Below are positions 17,989-26,783 of a DNA stretch of 64,000 nucleotides, in pieces. Within the stretch, counting starts at the first letter, position 1, and each line of letters starts with the position of its first letter. Source of the stretch: JAKZVK01 sp965248255. GTDB taxonomy: Bacteria > Acidobacteriota > Terriglobia > Bryobacterales > UBA6623. Under the pieces are notes generated by a model. The model made no database searches and was not told the origin of the DNA. It worked only from the letters and a program-made list of their open reading frames with translations. The translations under genes were made by a program, and so were the position numbers. Where the stretch lies: the NCBI GenBank assembly GCA_965248255.1, contig CBDFIW010000004.1:3038001-3102000 (forward strand). Direction: 5' to 3'.

Positions 17989-18118
17989 GGTGTGGCGCGG
18001 ACGCCCACGTCTGCCGCATCGACACTCTTGTCGATGCTTGGGTTGGCCTGCTGCGGAGCCGAAACCCATGTGTCGGTAAGAGTACCGACACGGCAGGTCT
18101 GGGGACCCGCGCCACACC
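17989..18118 (+). ncRNA. Candidate structured RNA or palindromic element with a four-arm cloverleaf
   Basis: Closing stem: GGTGTGGCGCGG (17989-18000) pairs perfectly with CCGCGCCACACC (18107-18118). It continues inward across two symmetric 3x3 internal loops as CCCA (18004-18007) with TGGG (18100-18103) and CTGCCG (18011-18016) with CGGCAG (18091-18096). Inside are three hairpins: CATCGACA/TGTCGATG with loop CTCT (18017-18036), GGGTTGGC/GCC-AACCC with a 2-base bulge (18040-18067), and GTGTCGGTA/TACCGACAC with loop AGAG (18070-18091). Nearly every base pairs. It matches no known RNA class I can name. It lies between the M20 stop (17971) and the DUF1549 start (18237), so it could be an independent RNA, a leader element or a dispersed palindromic repeat. 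Strand is uncertain. Confidence 0.6.
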
Positions 18119-18236
18119 GGACACGGCATCAAGTGCCCCTGCCGAACGTCGGGTGGGCCACGAGATCCGCCGGTGTCACATTGGAGTTGGGCGCCTTTTG
18201 GGGCATAATATCTACGGGTAGCGGTGGGATGTCAGT

Positions 18237-20903
18237 ATGCGTCTGATTCCTCGCACAGTTCGGCTCGGTTTAACCCTCTGCTTGGCTGCTTCCTTGGCCC
18301 CGGCGGCAAGCCCGGTCTTGGATGCCTCCTTGGAGCAAGTAGGGCCCGTTGGTGTCGAGATCTATGAGGACCTCCCCGCTCCACCCCCTCCGACCCCCGA
18401 AGAAGCCAAGGCAGGGTGGAAAGAGAAGTATGTACACCACAAGGCCCTCGACATCGACCTGACCGGATTGACTCCGACCTACCGCTATACGGAGTCAGCC
18501 TTTGGCTTTCCCCGGCTGCCAACCAAGTTCTCGAAGAACGCTCTGGCGTTGGATTACTCCGAGCCGTTCGCGCTCAAGGCCGGCATGAAAGCCGCGCCGC
18601 CGGCCGGGAGCTACCGTTTCCGGCTTCGTTCGAAGGGATCGGCCCGCTTTGAACTGGACGGGAAGGTACTCGCGACCACCAAACGCCAGAAGCCGAATCG
18701 GTCAAGCAACGATGACTTGCCGCCGCCTCCCGAGTTTGTGGAACCCCCTCTGCGCCCGGCCAGCGTTGCGCATCAAGACGTGCTGGTGACCGTGGATCTC
18801 GATGGCGGTGAGCATCAGTTCACACTGATCGCGCTGATCGGCGGGTATGGCCTGATTCCCGATCCGGCGGAGCTTTCGTTGAGCTACTCCCGTGACGGTG
18901 AACTCGACCGATTGCTCGGGGGCGCCGAAACGCCTTTCCTGACGAACGAGGGCTGGAAGGCCTACGAGGCCAAGGTCATTGCGCGCCACAGCCAAGGGGA
19001 TGTGGCGCGGCGACGCGAGGTCGATGGAGCGGTCGATACTGCTTGGGCGGAACGGCATCGTCGAGTGCAGGAGTGGCTTGCAACGCAGGCCCCGGTTGAA
19101 GTGCCTGGGGTCGCTTCGCAAGAGTCGGTCAATAACGACATCGACCGATTCGTTCAAGCGAGGCTGGACGAGGCCCATGTCCGGCCCATGCCTTTGACCA
19201 CGGACATCGAGTTTCTGCGCCGGCTGTCGCTGGACGTGATTGGAGTGATCCCCACCGCGGATGAGATTCGCGCGTATCTCAAGGATCCGCCCGAGCGGCG
19301 AAGACAACGGGCCATCGAGCGTCTTTTGAGCGACCCGGGCTGGGCCGACCACTGGATCCCCTACTGGCAGGATGTGCTGGCCGAGAATCCCAGCATCCTG
19401 AAGCCGGATCTCAACAATAGCGGTCCGTTTCGATGGTGGCTGCATCAAGCATTCAGCGATGACTTGCCGTTCGATCGCGTCGTAACGGAACTGATCGAAA
19501 TGGAGGGGAGCCTGTACAAAGGCGCACCGCGGGGATTTGCGATGGCCAGCCTCAACGATGCCCCGATGGCGGCGAAGGCCGACATTCTTTCGCAGGCGTT
19601 TCTCGGACAGAAGTTGTCGTGCGCCCGCTGCCACGACGCGCCGTTCCACCCTTTCAAACAGAAGGACTTGTTCAGCGTCGCCGCGTTACTCGACGGCCAA
19701 CCCATCGAGCTTCCCGAGGCCAGCACCGTGCCGATCCGTGAGGGGGCGCGCAAGCCGTTCGTTGAGATCTCGCTGAAGCCGGGGGGCCGGATTGATCCGC
19801 ACTGGCCGTTCCAAGGCCTGAACGGAGCCACTATCGTGGCCGAGCCACCGAGCAACACGTCTGTGGCGAGCCGCCACCAGTTGGCGAGTGCGATCGTTGA
19901 CCCCCAAAACGAGCGCTTTGCGCAGGTCGTGGTCAACCGCGTCTGGAAGCGCTACCTGGGGCGCGGCTTGGTGGAGCCGGCGCACGATTGGTCCGAGGCG
20001 GAAGTCTCGCACCCGCAATTGCTGCGGTACCTGTCGCGGCAGTTCCTCAAGAGCGGCTACGACCTCAAGCATCTGGCGCGTTTGATCCTTTCGTCTCACG
20101 TTTATCAACGAAAGCCCGATCCCGCGGCCGCCGAGTCAGGCAGCGAACGCGGCACCCTTTTGGCCGGTCCCGTGCGAAGGCGGCTAAGTGCCGAGCAGTT
20201 GGTCGATTCGCTCCACGTGGCGGCGGGCAAGAGTCTCGATTGCGAGGAGCTGAATCTCAACCCATTGGGCGACCGTCCGCTGAAGCAGTTCGTGAATATG
20301 GGGACTCCACAGCGCGCATGGGAGATGACGGCGTTGTCGAACGAGCGGGACCGTCCGTCTCTGGCGCTGCCGAGGGCCCAGGCGTTGGTGGACGTGTTGA
20401 CGACGTTCGGTTGGCGCCAGGCACGGCAGGATCCGGCCACGGTGCGGGACGACGGGCCGTCGCCGATGCAGACCCTCATGCTGGCCAACGGTCCGATGGG
20501 CACTCGGATCACGCGGCTCTCCGACGACAGCGGCTTCACGCGGTTGGCTCTTGAAGAACGGCCGCTGGACGAGTTGGTCCGCGAGACCTATCTACGGCTC
20601 CTCTCGCGTCCGCCCACCCAGGACGAAACGAACGTCTTCGTCGATTACTTGCAACCGACCTATGGCGACCGCAGAGTATCCGGGATGTCGCTGACAGACG
20701 TCGACCTGTCGAAGAAAACGGACAAGAGGGTTTCCTGGGCCAACCACATGTCTGAGGAGTCCAATCTGATTCGAATGGAAGAGGAACGGAGCGTGCGGAT
20801 GGGCGACGAGCCGACTGCGGCGCTGCAGCCGGCCTTCCGTGAGCGCTACGAAGATGTCGTTTGGACCTTGGCGAACTCGCCGGAGTTCAAAATCATTCCG
20901 TAA
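18237..20903 (+). CDS. DUF1549/DUF1553 secreted protein with one CxxCH motif
   Basis: 888 residues, exported (signal peptide LGLTLCLAASLAPAASP). Residues about 50-250 form a beta-rich PA14-like region (AGSYRFRLRSKGSARFELDG). The DUF1549 domain starts at about 300 (NDIDRFVQARLDEAHV, RRLSLDVIGVIPTADEIRAY) and contains a c-type heme-like motif CARCHD. The C-terminal DUF1553 domain has VVNRVWKRYLGRGLVEPAHD and YDLKHLARLILSSHVYQ. These families are abundant in Planctomycetota and Solibacter-like bacteria; their biochemical role is not established. It is followed after 17 bases by a DUF1501 gene, the usual partner, so the two form an operon. Confidence 0.88.
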   Translation: MRLIPRTVRLGLTLCLAASLAPAASPVLDASLEQVGPVGVEIYEDLPAPPPPTPEEAKAGWKEKYVHHKALDIDLTGLTPTYRYTESAFGFPRLPTKFSKNALALDYSEPFALKAGMKAAPPAGSYRFRLRSKGSARFELDGKVLATTKRQKPNRSSNDDLPPPPEFVEPPLRPASVAHQDVLVTVDLDGGEHQFTLIALIGGYGLIPDPAELSLSYSRDGELDRLLGGAETPFLTNEGWKAYEAKVIARHSQGDVARRREVDGAVDTAWAERHRRVQEWLATQAPVEVPGVASQESVNNDIDRFVQARLDEAHVRPMPLTTDIEFLRRLSLDVIGVIPTADEIRAYLKDPPERRRQRAIERLLSDPGWADHWIPYWQDVLAENPSILKPDLNNSGPFRWWLHQAFSDDLPFDRVVTELIEMEGSLYKGAPRGFAMASLNDAPMAAKADILSQAFLGQKLSCARCHDAPFHPFKQKDLFSVAALLDGQPIELPEASTVPIREGARKPFVEISLKPGGRIDPHWPFQGLNGATIVAEPPSNTSVASRHQLASAIVDPQNERFAQVVVNRVWKRYLGRGLVEPAHDWSEAEVSHPQLLRYLSRQFLKSGYDLKHLARLILSSHVYQRKPDPAAAESGSERGTLLAGPVRRRLSAEQLVDSLHVAAGKSLDCEELNLNPLGDRPLKQFVNMGTPQRAWEMTALSNERDRPSLALPRAQALVDVLTTFGWRQARQDPATVRDDGPSPMQTLMLANGPMGTRITRLSDDSGFTRLALEERPLDELVRETYLRLLSRPPTQDETNVFVDYLQPTYGDRRVSGMSLTDVDLSKKTDKRVSWANHMSEESNLIRMEEERSVRMGDEPTAALQPAFRERYEDVVWTLANSPEFKIIP

Positions 20904-20920
20904 CCCGACAAGAGGACGCC

Positions 20921-22228
20921 ATGACGAGTTGGAAAGGCACGCGACGGGATCTACTGAAGACCACGGCGGCGGCCGGCGTAGGCATGGGTCTGGGGGCCAA
21001 CGCGGCATTGGCGGGGGCAGGCCGGGTCGGACCGGATCCCCGTGGCAAGGCCAATGCCTGCATCATGATTTGGCTTGGGGGCGGCGCCGGCCACATCGAT
21101 ACCTTTGATCCTAAGTGCCGAGGTGACGCCGAGCGCAATGTAGCGGGCTCTTACTACGATTCGATCCCAACCGCTGTGAAGGGTGTGCGTGTCGCCGAGC
21201 ACCTACCGAGAACGGCGAAGCTCATGGACCGCTGCGTCATCCTGCGCACGGTCAGCCACGATCTGGTCGGCCCGCATGGCGCGGCATCCAACTTGATGCA
21301 CACCGGCCGCAAGCCGAGTGGGACCTTGCAGTATCCATCGATCGGCTCGGTAGTTTCCCACGAACTCGGCACGAAATCGGACGATGTGCCGGCTTACGTG
21401 GTGATGGGATACCCCAACATCATGCGTGATCCGGGCTTTCTAGGCGCCCGACACGGGTACGTCTACCTGACCCAAACAGAGACCGGCCCGGGCGGGCTGA
21501 CCCGCGCCCCGGATGTCGACCGCTCGCGGCAACAGCGGCGCGAAATGCTCCTTGGGACGCTGCGAAACCGGTTGGAACGAGAGCATGCCGATGACCCCAC
21601 GGTCCAATCACAGATCGACGTCAACGAACAGGGCTTTCGCATGGCGGGACCGCGCTTCATGAAGGTGTTCAATCTCGATAAAGAGTCAAGTTCGTTGCGC
21701 GAAGCCTATGGCGGCGAGTTCGGGCAGCGCTGTCTGCTGGCGCGGCGCCTCGTCGGTGCAGGGGTGCGTTTCGTGGAGGTTTCGTTCAACTTGAACTTCC
21801 TGAACGGTTCCGGTTGGGATGTGCACCAGCAAGGGATTCTGAAGCAACATCTCCTCATTCGGGACCTCGATCAAGGCTTGGCGACGCTGATTCAAGACCT
21901 CGAGAAACGCAAGCAGCTTGACCGCACTCTGATCGTTGTGTCGACCGAGTTCGGCCGGCCACCCGAGTTCGACAGCAAGGGCGGGCGAGGTCACCAATCA
22001 CTCGCGTTCAGTTGCCTGCTGGGGGGTGGCGGACTTCGCACCGGTCAAGTCGTTGGAGAAACCGACGAAACAGGCAAAGAGGCCCTGACGAAGCCGATTG
22101 GCGTGCCGGACTTTCACGCCACGATTCATGCCGCATTGGGGATTGACCCCGCGAAGGTCCTCTATGCCGGCAGGCGGCCTGTGCCCATCACCGATCATGG
22201 CCGGGCGATTGAGCAAGTGTTTAGCTGA
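20921..22228 (+). CDS. DUF1501 protein, Tat-exported, alkaline-phosphatase-superfamily fold
   Basis: 435 residues from ATG 20921, which has AGAGGA upstream. The N-terminus is a twin-arginine signal (TRRDLLKTTAAAGVGMGLGA). The core matches DUF1501, related to the sulfatase/alkaline phosphatase fold: CIMIWLGGGAGHIDTFDPK, GPHGAASNLMHTGRKPSG, LLARRLVGAGVRFVEV, VVSTEFGRPPEF and GRGHQSLAFSCLLGGGG. It follows a DUF1549/1553 gene by 17 bases; such pairs are presumed to work together in the periplasm on an unknown substrate. Confidence 0.9.
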   Translation: MTSWKGTRRDLLKTTAAAGVGMGLGANAALAGAGRVGPDPRGKANACIMIWLGGGAGHIDTFDPKCRGDAERNVAGSYYDSIPTAVKGVRVAEHLPRTAKLMDRCVILRTVSHDLVGPHGAASNLMHTGRKPSGTLQYPSIGSVVSHELGTKSDDVPAYVVMGYPNIMRDPGFLGARHGYVYLTQTETGPGGLTRAPDVDRSRQQRREMLLGTLRNRLEREHADDPTVQSQIDVNEQGFRMAGPRFMKVFNLDKESSSLREAYGGEFGQRCLLARRLVGAGVRFVEVSFNLNFLNGSGWDVHQQGILKQHLLIRDLDQGLATLIQDLEKRKQLDRTLIVVSTEFGRPPEFDSKGGRGHQSLAFSCLLGGGGLRTGQVVGETDETGKEALTKPIGVPDFHATIHAALGIDPAKVLYAGRRPVPITDHGRAIEQVFS

Positions 22229-22270
22229 TCGCACGAGTTAGGACGGTCTAGGGCACTCGGCGCTTTGTAG

Positions 22271-22341
22271 GGGCGGGCCGCCGTGCCCGCCCTCTCCAGC
22301 CCTCACCCCTGTAGGGGTGGACACAGGTCCACCCCTACAGG
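22271..22341. repeat. Two adjacent palindromic hairpins (dispersed-repeat type)
   Basis: GGGCGGGC (22271-22278) pairs with GCCCGCCC (22285-22292). Then CCTGTAGGGGTGGAC (22308-22322) pairs with GTCCACCCCTACAGG (22327-22341), a perfect 15-bp stem with a 4-base loop. Such GTAGGGG...CCCCTAC palindromes occur as dispersed repeats in many genomes. It lies between the DUF1501 gene and the next gene; it could also act as a transcription barrier. Confidence 0.8.
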
Positions 22342-22379
22342 TACGGGGGCACGACCCTCGGTTCCTTGCCACCGTTCGA

Positions 22380-22385
22380 TATCAT
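22380..22385 (+). promoter_or_regulatory. Minus-10-like TATCAT close to the DUF5060 gene start
   Basis: TATCAT ends nine bases before the ATG at 22395. Only a weak AGCAGG could serve as a ribosome site, so a short-leader transcript is possible. Confidence 0.25.
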
Positions 22386-22394
22386 GAGCAGGTT

Positions 22395-24281
22395 ATGAGG
22401 GCGCCAAGCCTCGTCGCGATTGCTCTTCTTACGAGTGTCAACGCAGAGGCCATCGACATCTGTCCCCCCACGGCCGTCTATGAACCCTGCGAGATCACCA
22501 TCGACCTGACTGCAGCCGAGGCGGCACAGCATCCCAACCCCTACGTGAGCGTCGAGCTGCGCGGCGAGTTCCGCTCCCCGAAAAAGGGCACGACCCACGT
22601 GATACCGGCCTTCTGGGACGGCGGCGGACGCTTCAAATTCCGCATTGCCCCCACCGCTGCAGGCCACTGGGACTTTCGCCTCCTCTCGAACATTGAACGC
22701 TTCAACCACAAAGTCGACAACTTTGAGGCCACCGAGGCGCGCACCCCCGGGTTCGTGCGCGTGTTCAATATGCGCTACTTCCGTTACGATCAGCCCGAGA
22801 CGCCGCACCTGTGGATGGGCAACACCAGCTATAAGTTCGCCACGATCCCTTGGGACACTTTCCTGCCGCTCGTCGACATCCGCGCGACGCAGAAGTTCAA
22901 CCACATTCGAGGGCTCGTACTCGGCGACGAGGCCAACGCCGCGCGCGTCCTGGCCGACCCCGACCACATCCAGCCCGCTCACTTCCAGGAAGTCGACCGC
23001 CGCGTAGCCTACATGAACAGCAAGGGGATTACCTACGACTTGATCCTCGCCGGTGACCGCAACCAACTCCTCGATCTGCTCCCGAAACGCCGCCAGCGGC
23101 AGCGCTACATCCGCTATCTCGTGGCGCGCTACTCCGCGATGAACATCACCTGGCAGGGCGTGCAGGAGTTCGAGGAATACAAAGACGGCGCCCGCATGCT
23201 GCGCGAGATCAACGGCTATCTCAAGAAGATAGACCCTTATCAACACCCGCGCTCCACACACGCCGTGACCACGTCCGGCGCGCTGTTTAACGAAGGCTGG
23301 ATGGACTACATCGTTCACCAGTCCTCGAGCACCGACCTGGCGGCCGTCGAGTTCGAGATGTACCCCGTGCCGTTCGTCAACACCGAGCTCGGCTACGAAG
23401 ACAGCGGGGCCGGCAAGTCGCACTCGCACCACGTCGACCCCGACGAGTTCCGCCGCCGCTTGTGGCGCGCCGCCATGCACGGCCAGTACGTCACCTACGG
23501 CAACACCGGCACCTACGGCGGACGCAAGTTCGACGTCGACCTCAAGTACGCCGACTCGCCCGGCGCACGGCAGATGACGCACTTCTACGACTTTTTCGCG
23601 CAAACGCGCTACTGGGACCTCGAGCCCTACCCACGTGTCGCCGGCGGTCCCGCGCTCGGCCTGCAGTTGACCCGCCGCCGTAGCGACATCATGGAAGGCG
23701 TCGAGTACATCGTCTATGTCGAGAAACCCCGCCGGGTCGAGTTGCACGTCGCCAAGGGCAAATACCGCGTGAGCTGGTTCAACCCGATCGACGGCACGTG
23801 GATCGACCAGAAAGGCGAGTTCAAGGGCGAGCGCTTCATCACGCCTGGACCGCCCGATCCGTCACACGACTGGGTGCTCTACGTGCGGCGCGAGGGCAAG
23901 AAGCAAGGCATGCGCAAGTCGTACAAGTTGGAGTCCCGCCGGCCAAAGCCGAAGGAGATTGAGCTCCTACCCTCCGAGGTACCCTACACCATCCAGCTCC
24001 CTACCGAGGAGGAGCTGGTCGCGGGCGAGGAATACGAGTTCAACGCCACTCTCACGAAAGACACGCGGACCGCCAAAAGGATGCGTTGGATGTGGGTCGC
24101 CGAGGTGCCGGGTACCAAGGCCGGCTATCGCGTCCTCGGCGCCAAGCAGTTCGGGCGTTTCAAGGTCCCCGAAGGGCTGACCCGACGCTACCCGACGACG
24201 CTGCTGGTACGCTTGCTCGGGGTGGACGGCGCCCGCCGCCTCTTCGAGGCTTCCAAGACTTATCGGCTGGTTGGCGAGTAG
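22395..24281 (+). CDS. DUF5060/DUF4038-type glycoside-hydrolase-like protein, secreted
   Basis: 628 residues with a signal peptide (SLVAIALLTSVNAEA). Residues about 20-110 are the DUF5060 beta-sandwich (VSVELRGEFRSPKKGTTHVI; WDGGGRFKFRIAP; AAGHWDFRLLSN). The central part is a TIM-barrel like apiosidase-type DUF4038 proteins (FRYDQPETPHLWMGNTSYKF, NITWQGVQEFEEYKD, VNTELGYEDSGAG). Putative acid residues are E in QGVQEFEEY and E in NTELGYE. The C-terminal 200 residues are beta-rich. It probably trims plant or algal polysaccharide side chains, though the substrate is unknown. Downstream tsaB follows closely (38 bp) but is functionally unrelated. Confidence 0.72.
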   Translation: MRAPSLVAIALLTSVNAEAIDICPPTAVYEPCEITIDLTAAEAAQHPNPYVSVELRGEFRSPKKGTTHVIPAFWDGGGRFKFRIAPTAAGHWDFRLLSNIERFNHKVDNFEATEARTPGFVRVFNMRYFRYDQPETPHLWMGNTSYKFATIPWDTFLPLVDIRATQKFNHIRGLVLGDEANAARVLADPDHIQPAHFQEVDRRVAYMNSKGITYDLILAGDRNQLLDLLPKRRQRQRYIRYLVARYSAMNITWQGVQEFEEYKDGARMLREINGYLKKIDPYQHPRSTHAVTTSGALFNEGWMDYIVHQSSSTDLAAVEFEMYPVPFVNTELGYEDSGAGKSHSHHVDPDEFRRRLWRAAMHGQYVTYGNTGTYGGRKFDVDLKYADSPGARQMTHFYDFFAQTRYWDLEPYPRVAGGPALGLQLTRRRSDIMEGVEYIVYVEKPRRVELHVAKGKYRVSWFNPIDGTWIDQKGEFKGERFITPGPPDPSHDWVLYVRREGKKQGMRKSYKLESRRPKPKEIELLPSEVPYTIQLPTEEELVAGEEYEFNATLTKDTRTAKRMRWMWVAEVPGTKAGYRVLGAKQFGRFKVPEGLTRRYPTTLLVRLLGVDGARRLFEASKTYRLVGE

Positions 24282-24319
24282 CCGACGCCACGGCCGAGCC
24301 CCTCTTCCATCGCTGCCCG

Positions 24320-25006
24320 ATGATCGTTCTGGCCCTCGACACGACGAGCCGCTCAGGCAGCCTGGCGCTTGCTTCCGGCGAGAAGCTTCTCGAAGCGAAG
24401 GCGGTGGAAGCTCCCGACGGTTTTGGGCAGATCCTCTATCAGGAAGTCCGTGAGTTGCTCCAGCGCCATGGCATTGGGCTGGCCGAAGTGGACTGCTACG
24501 CCGGTGCGACGGGCCCCGGCTCGTTCACCGGTATCCGCATCGGCTTGACGGCCGTCAAGGCGCTGGCTGACGTCCACGAAAAGCAGGTGGTCGGCGTATC
24601 GAACCTGCGAGCGATCGCATCCTGCGCTTCGGGGCACCACCGCGCTCCGATCATGGACGCCCGCCGCGGCGAAGTCTACGCCGCTGTTTACGATGAGCAA
24701 CTGAGGGCTGTTGTACCGGAGGTCGTGACCGGCTGGAGTGAGTTTTTGGACATGCTGGAGGGGCGCGAGGTGACGTTTGCCGCTACGGACGTTTCGTTGT
24801 TTGGAGCGGATCGGGTCGCGCCTCTGACGAGGCAGGAAAGTAGGCGGGAGGTTGTGGGGGAACTGCTGGCGGGGGCGGTGGCGCGTCTTGCGATTGTTGA
24901 GTGCCGGGAGGGTAGGGCGATCGCCCCCGAACAGCTCGATGCGAATTATGTTCGGCGGCCTGACGCTGAGTTGAATTGGAAGGACCCTACGGCGGCTCGT
25001 CGTTGA
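24320..25006 (+). CDS. tsaB: tRNA threonylcarbamoyladenosine biosynthesis protein TsaB
   Basis: Partner of TsaD/TsaE in forming t6A at position 37 of ANN-decoding tRNAs. It is 228 residues, the usual length. ASKHA-fold motifs are clear: MIVLALDTTSRSGSLAL at the N-terminus, YAGATGPGSFTGIRIGL around residue 60-80, and MDARRGEVYAAVYD near 115. The C-terminal half is less conserved, as expected. The start is ATG 24320; it has no good ribosome site and lies 38 bases after the preceding gene. TsaB is near-universal, so this is a core gene next to the accessory patch. Confidence 0.95.
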   Translation: MIVLALDTTSRSGSLALASGEKLLEAKAVEAPDGFGQILYQEVRELLQRHGIGLAEVDCYAGATGPGSFTGIRIGLTAVKALADVHEKQVVGVSNLRAIASCASGHHRAPIMDARRGEVYAAVYDEQLRAVVPEVVTGWSEFLDMLEGREVTFAATDVSLFGADRVAPLTRQESRREVVGELLAGAVARLAIVECREGRAIAPEQLDANYVRRPDAELNWKDPTAARR

Positions 25007-25035
25007 TGCTCGAAACGGCGTCTAGCCCCGGACAC

Positions 25036-25168
25036 CCCGACGCGGCCCCCGCCATTCGACACTCAAGAGCCGCGAAGCGGCGTTGGATATCAGCCTAGGG
25101 TGCAGCCGTTTACGGCGGAACCCTAGGAAACGTTGTCAAGAGCCAGGGAGCCCTGAAAGGGCGATGGA
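25036..25168. repeat. Hairpin repeat family, copy R1
   Basis: A structured repeat with GCCGC-GAA-GCGGC, then nested stems CCTAGGGT/ACCCTAGG enclosing GCCGT/ACGGC, then GGGAGCCCTGAAAGGGCGA. Bases 25036-25140 align over about 105 bp with copy R2 (25333-25436) at roughly 80% identity by eye. Related shorter elements are at 27340-27412, 45102-45175 and 61715-61805. No coding function is apparent. Confidence 0.75.
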
Positions 25169-25171
25169 ACG

Positions 25172-25390
25172 ATGGCTCAGACTCTCTCTGAGGCGTTCGA
25201 GAATCATCAAAGCGAAATCATCGCCAAGTGCGGCGACTCAGCCTGGAAAGCGTTTCGGATCGAGGGTGTCCGTTTGGACGTGCGGTATCAGACTGGCGTA
25301 AGCCTGCATAGAGGGCTGAGCGCCCCGGGTATCCCGACGCGGCCGCCGCCATTTGCCGCTCAAGAGCCGCGAAGCGGCGCTGGATGTTAG
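25172..25390 (+). CDS. Small ORF between two hairpin repeats, doubtful
   Basis: 72 codons from ATG 25172. The first 45 residues (MAQTLSEAFENHQSEIIAKC onward) have protein-like composition and an acidic/hydrophobic helix pattern, but the last 22 residues are encoded by repeat copy R2. It may be the remnant of a longer gene or a chance ORF. No family is recognised and the ribosome site is weak. Confidence 0.2.
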   Translation: MAQTLSEAFENHQSEIIAKCGDSAWKAFRIEGVRLDVRYQTGVSLHRGLSAPGIPTRPPPFAAQEPRSGAGC

Positions 25391-25436
25391 CCTAGCGTTC
25401 AGCCGCTCGACAGCGAACCCTAGTAAACGTCTTCAA
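25333..25436. repeat. Hairpin repeat family, copy R2
   Basis: Second full copy of the element at 25036. It shares CCCGACGCGGCC at its left edge, GAGCCGCGAAGCGGCG and the CCTAG...CCCTAG arms, with several compensating or single-base changes. It ends just 11 bases past the stop codon of the minus-strand GIY-YIG gene. Confidence 0.75.
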
Positions 25437-25447
25437 CCATCATCTTT

Positions 25448-26206
25448 CTACCTTCTCCAGGTGTACCTGATCGGATTCGCAGCGCCACGCTTCCGGTATT
25501 CGTCAGGCACGCGCTTCCCAACGTAGAGTCTCTTGAGGTCGTCGGCCGCCTCCTCCCCAACGAAGCCGAGACGGCCGGGCATACCCTGCCCCTCCGCAAG
25601 ACCTGGGAAATTCGCTGCTGTCGCCTCTAGCCAGTCGTGTGCGATGAAAGCACCAATGATCAGTCCCTGCATAGTGGCCAGGATGACCTCAGCTTGCTTC
25701 GTCTTCGCCTTGCTGACCTTCCATGCGTAGCGAGTTGCATCGTATATAGATCGCTCGTGGCCGCTCCTGTTGACGCTGATTAGTAACGCCTTGTGTCGGA
25801 ACACGGCCGGCTCAGCAGAGTAGCGCTGAATGATCTCCTTAGCATGCATGACCCCATAGTCGCTACCACCTGTTCCGCCGGCGATATTCGTGAGCCCAGG
25901 ATACGCGTCAATAAGCGCCGCCTCCACCTCGACAGCGGTTCTGTCGTCCATCCCGTGACGGTGAATCACATGTGCCACCTCGAAGCCCGCAAGTCGAATC
26001 TCACGGATCCGCTTGATCTTGTTGTCGAGATCATCCCCTTCAAGGTTCTGCTCAGCACGGATGTGAGAGAAGACGCGATTTTCCTTGCCCTTTCCAACGT
26101 AGAAGCTCTCACCGTTTCGCGGGTCGATGAGCCTGTAGACATAGGTCTTGAGCTTGTGAGCCACTCCCACCGGAAACGAGCCACTCTCTGGCTTCCTCAT
26201 CACCAT
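25448..26206 (-). CDS. GIY-YIG nuclease-domain protein (LEM-3/Ankle1-like subgroup)
   Basis: 252 residues, probably cytosolic. Residues about 18-110 are the GIY-YIG nuclease domain in its LEM-3-like form: KTYVYRLIDPRNG, ESFYVGKGKENRVFSHI, an arginine (IREIRLAG), and the catalytic glutamate in EVEAALIDAYP, followed by GLTNIAGGTGG. The C-terminal half (WKVSKAKTKQAEVILATMQG, IIGAFIAHDWLEA) is a domain repeatedly found on bacterial proteins of this subgroup. The role may be defence, repair or selfish DNA; nothing here fixes it. Flanked by hairpin repeats on one side and a gene-free stretch on the other. Confidence 0.8.
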   Translation of the reverse strand: MVMRKPESGSFPVGVAHKLKTYVYRLIDPRNGESFYVGKGKENRVFSHIRAEQNLEGDDLDNKIKRIREIRLAGFEVAHVIHRHGMDDRTAVEVEAALIDAYPGLTNIAGGTGGSDYGVMHAKEIIQRYSAEPAVFRHKALLISVNRSGHERSIYDATRYAWKVSKAKTKQAEVILATMQGLIIGAFIAHDWLEATAANFPGLAEGQGMPGRLGFVGEEAADDLKRLYVGKRVPDEYRKRGAANPIRYTWRR

Positions 26207-26783
26207 TCGATACGTCTCGTGACTATCGACCGCCGTACTTCACCCTCAGGGAAAGTCGGAGACAGGCTACTACTTCTCAGGCCGGAAGGCAACTGGGCAA
26301 CTCGAGAAAAGTCCGAGGCGAAGCTGCGCAGAATTCCGGGAACTCTGGTCGCCGCATCAGACACTCTGTCCGAATCCGCCCCTTAGACGTAGGCTCAACG
26401 GGCCATGACGGCCACTCGTGCCACCTCCCGATATGCCTCACCGCCACGAGTCCTTTGAAAAAAGGGCGACATAAATACCTGGCATATCAACGACTTGTCC
26501 AAATCACCCTTGGGCCTGCTAGCCGCCACCCTGCATAACCTCGAGCCCGCTTTTCATACCCCGTTGCGGCCGAAGGCCATGAACCGTTCACAGATTTCCA
26601 AAAACAATTTCCCCCATTCTTTCAACCACTTACCTCTCCAGCCACCCGGCCGCCGCGCCACCGACTTCTATACTGGAGGCGAAGAAAGCTGGCGGCGATC
26701 CGTCGCCCAACAGGACAACGGGTGGAGCTCAACATTTACCAATTCCGGTCACCGATCCGCACCGGTGCCATGCGAGGTGACTC
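26207..26783 (+). other. Gene-poor stretch between the GIY-YIG and HTH genes
   Basis: No convincing gene. A TTG-started ORF at 26495-26791 exists but lacks a ribosome site and has no family similarity. Short inverted repeats are present (ACTCGTG 26414-26420 with CACGAGT 26445-26451; GATATGCC 26430-26437 with GGCATATC 26481-26488), which could be chance. Confidence 0.5.

Noticed and set aside
22335..23747. 470-codon minus-strand ORF over the DUF5060 gene
   Set aside because: Antisense shadow with a valine/glycine/aspartate-biased translation and no family features.
25036..25440. CRISPR-like array from the two similar repeats
   Set aside because: Only two long repeats about 300 bp apart, not regularly spaced short repeats, and no cas genes.
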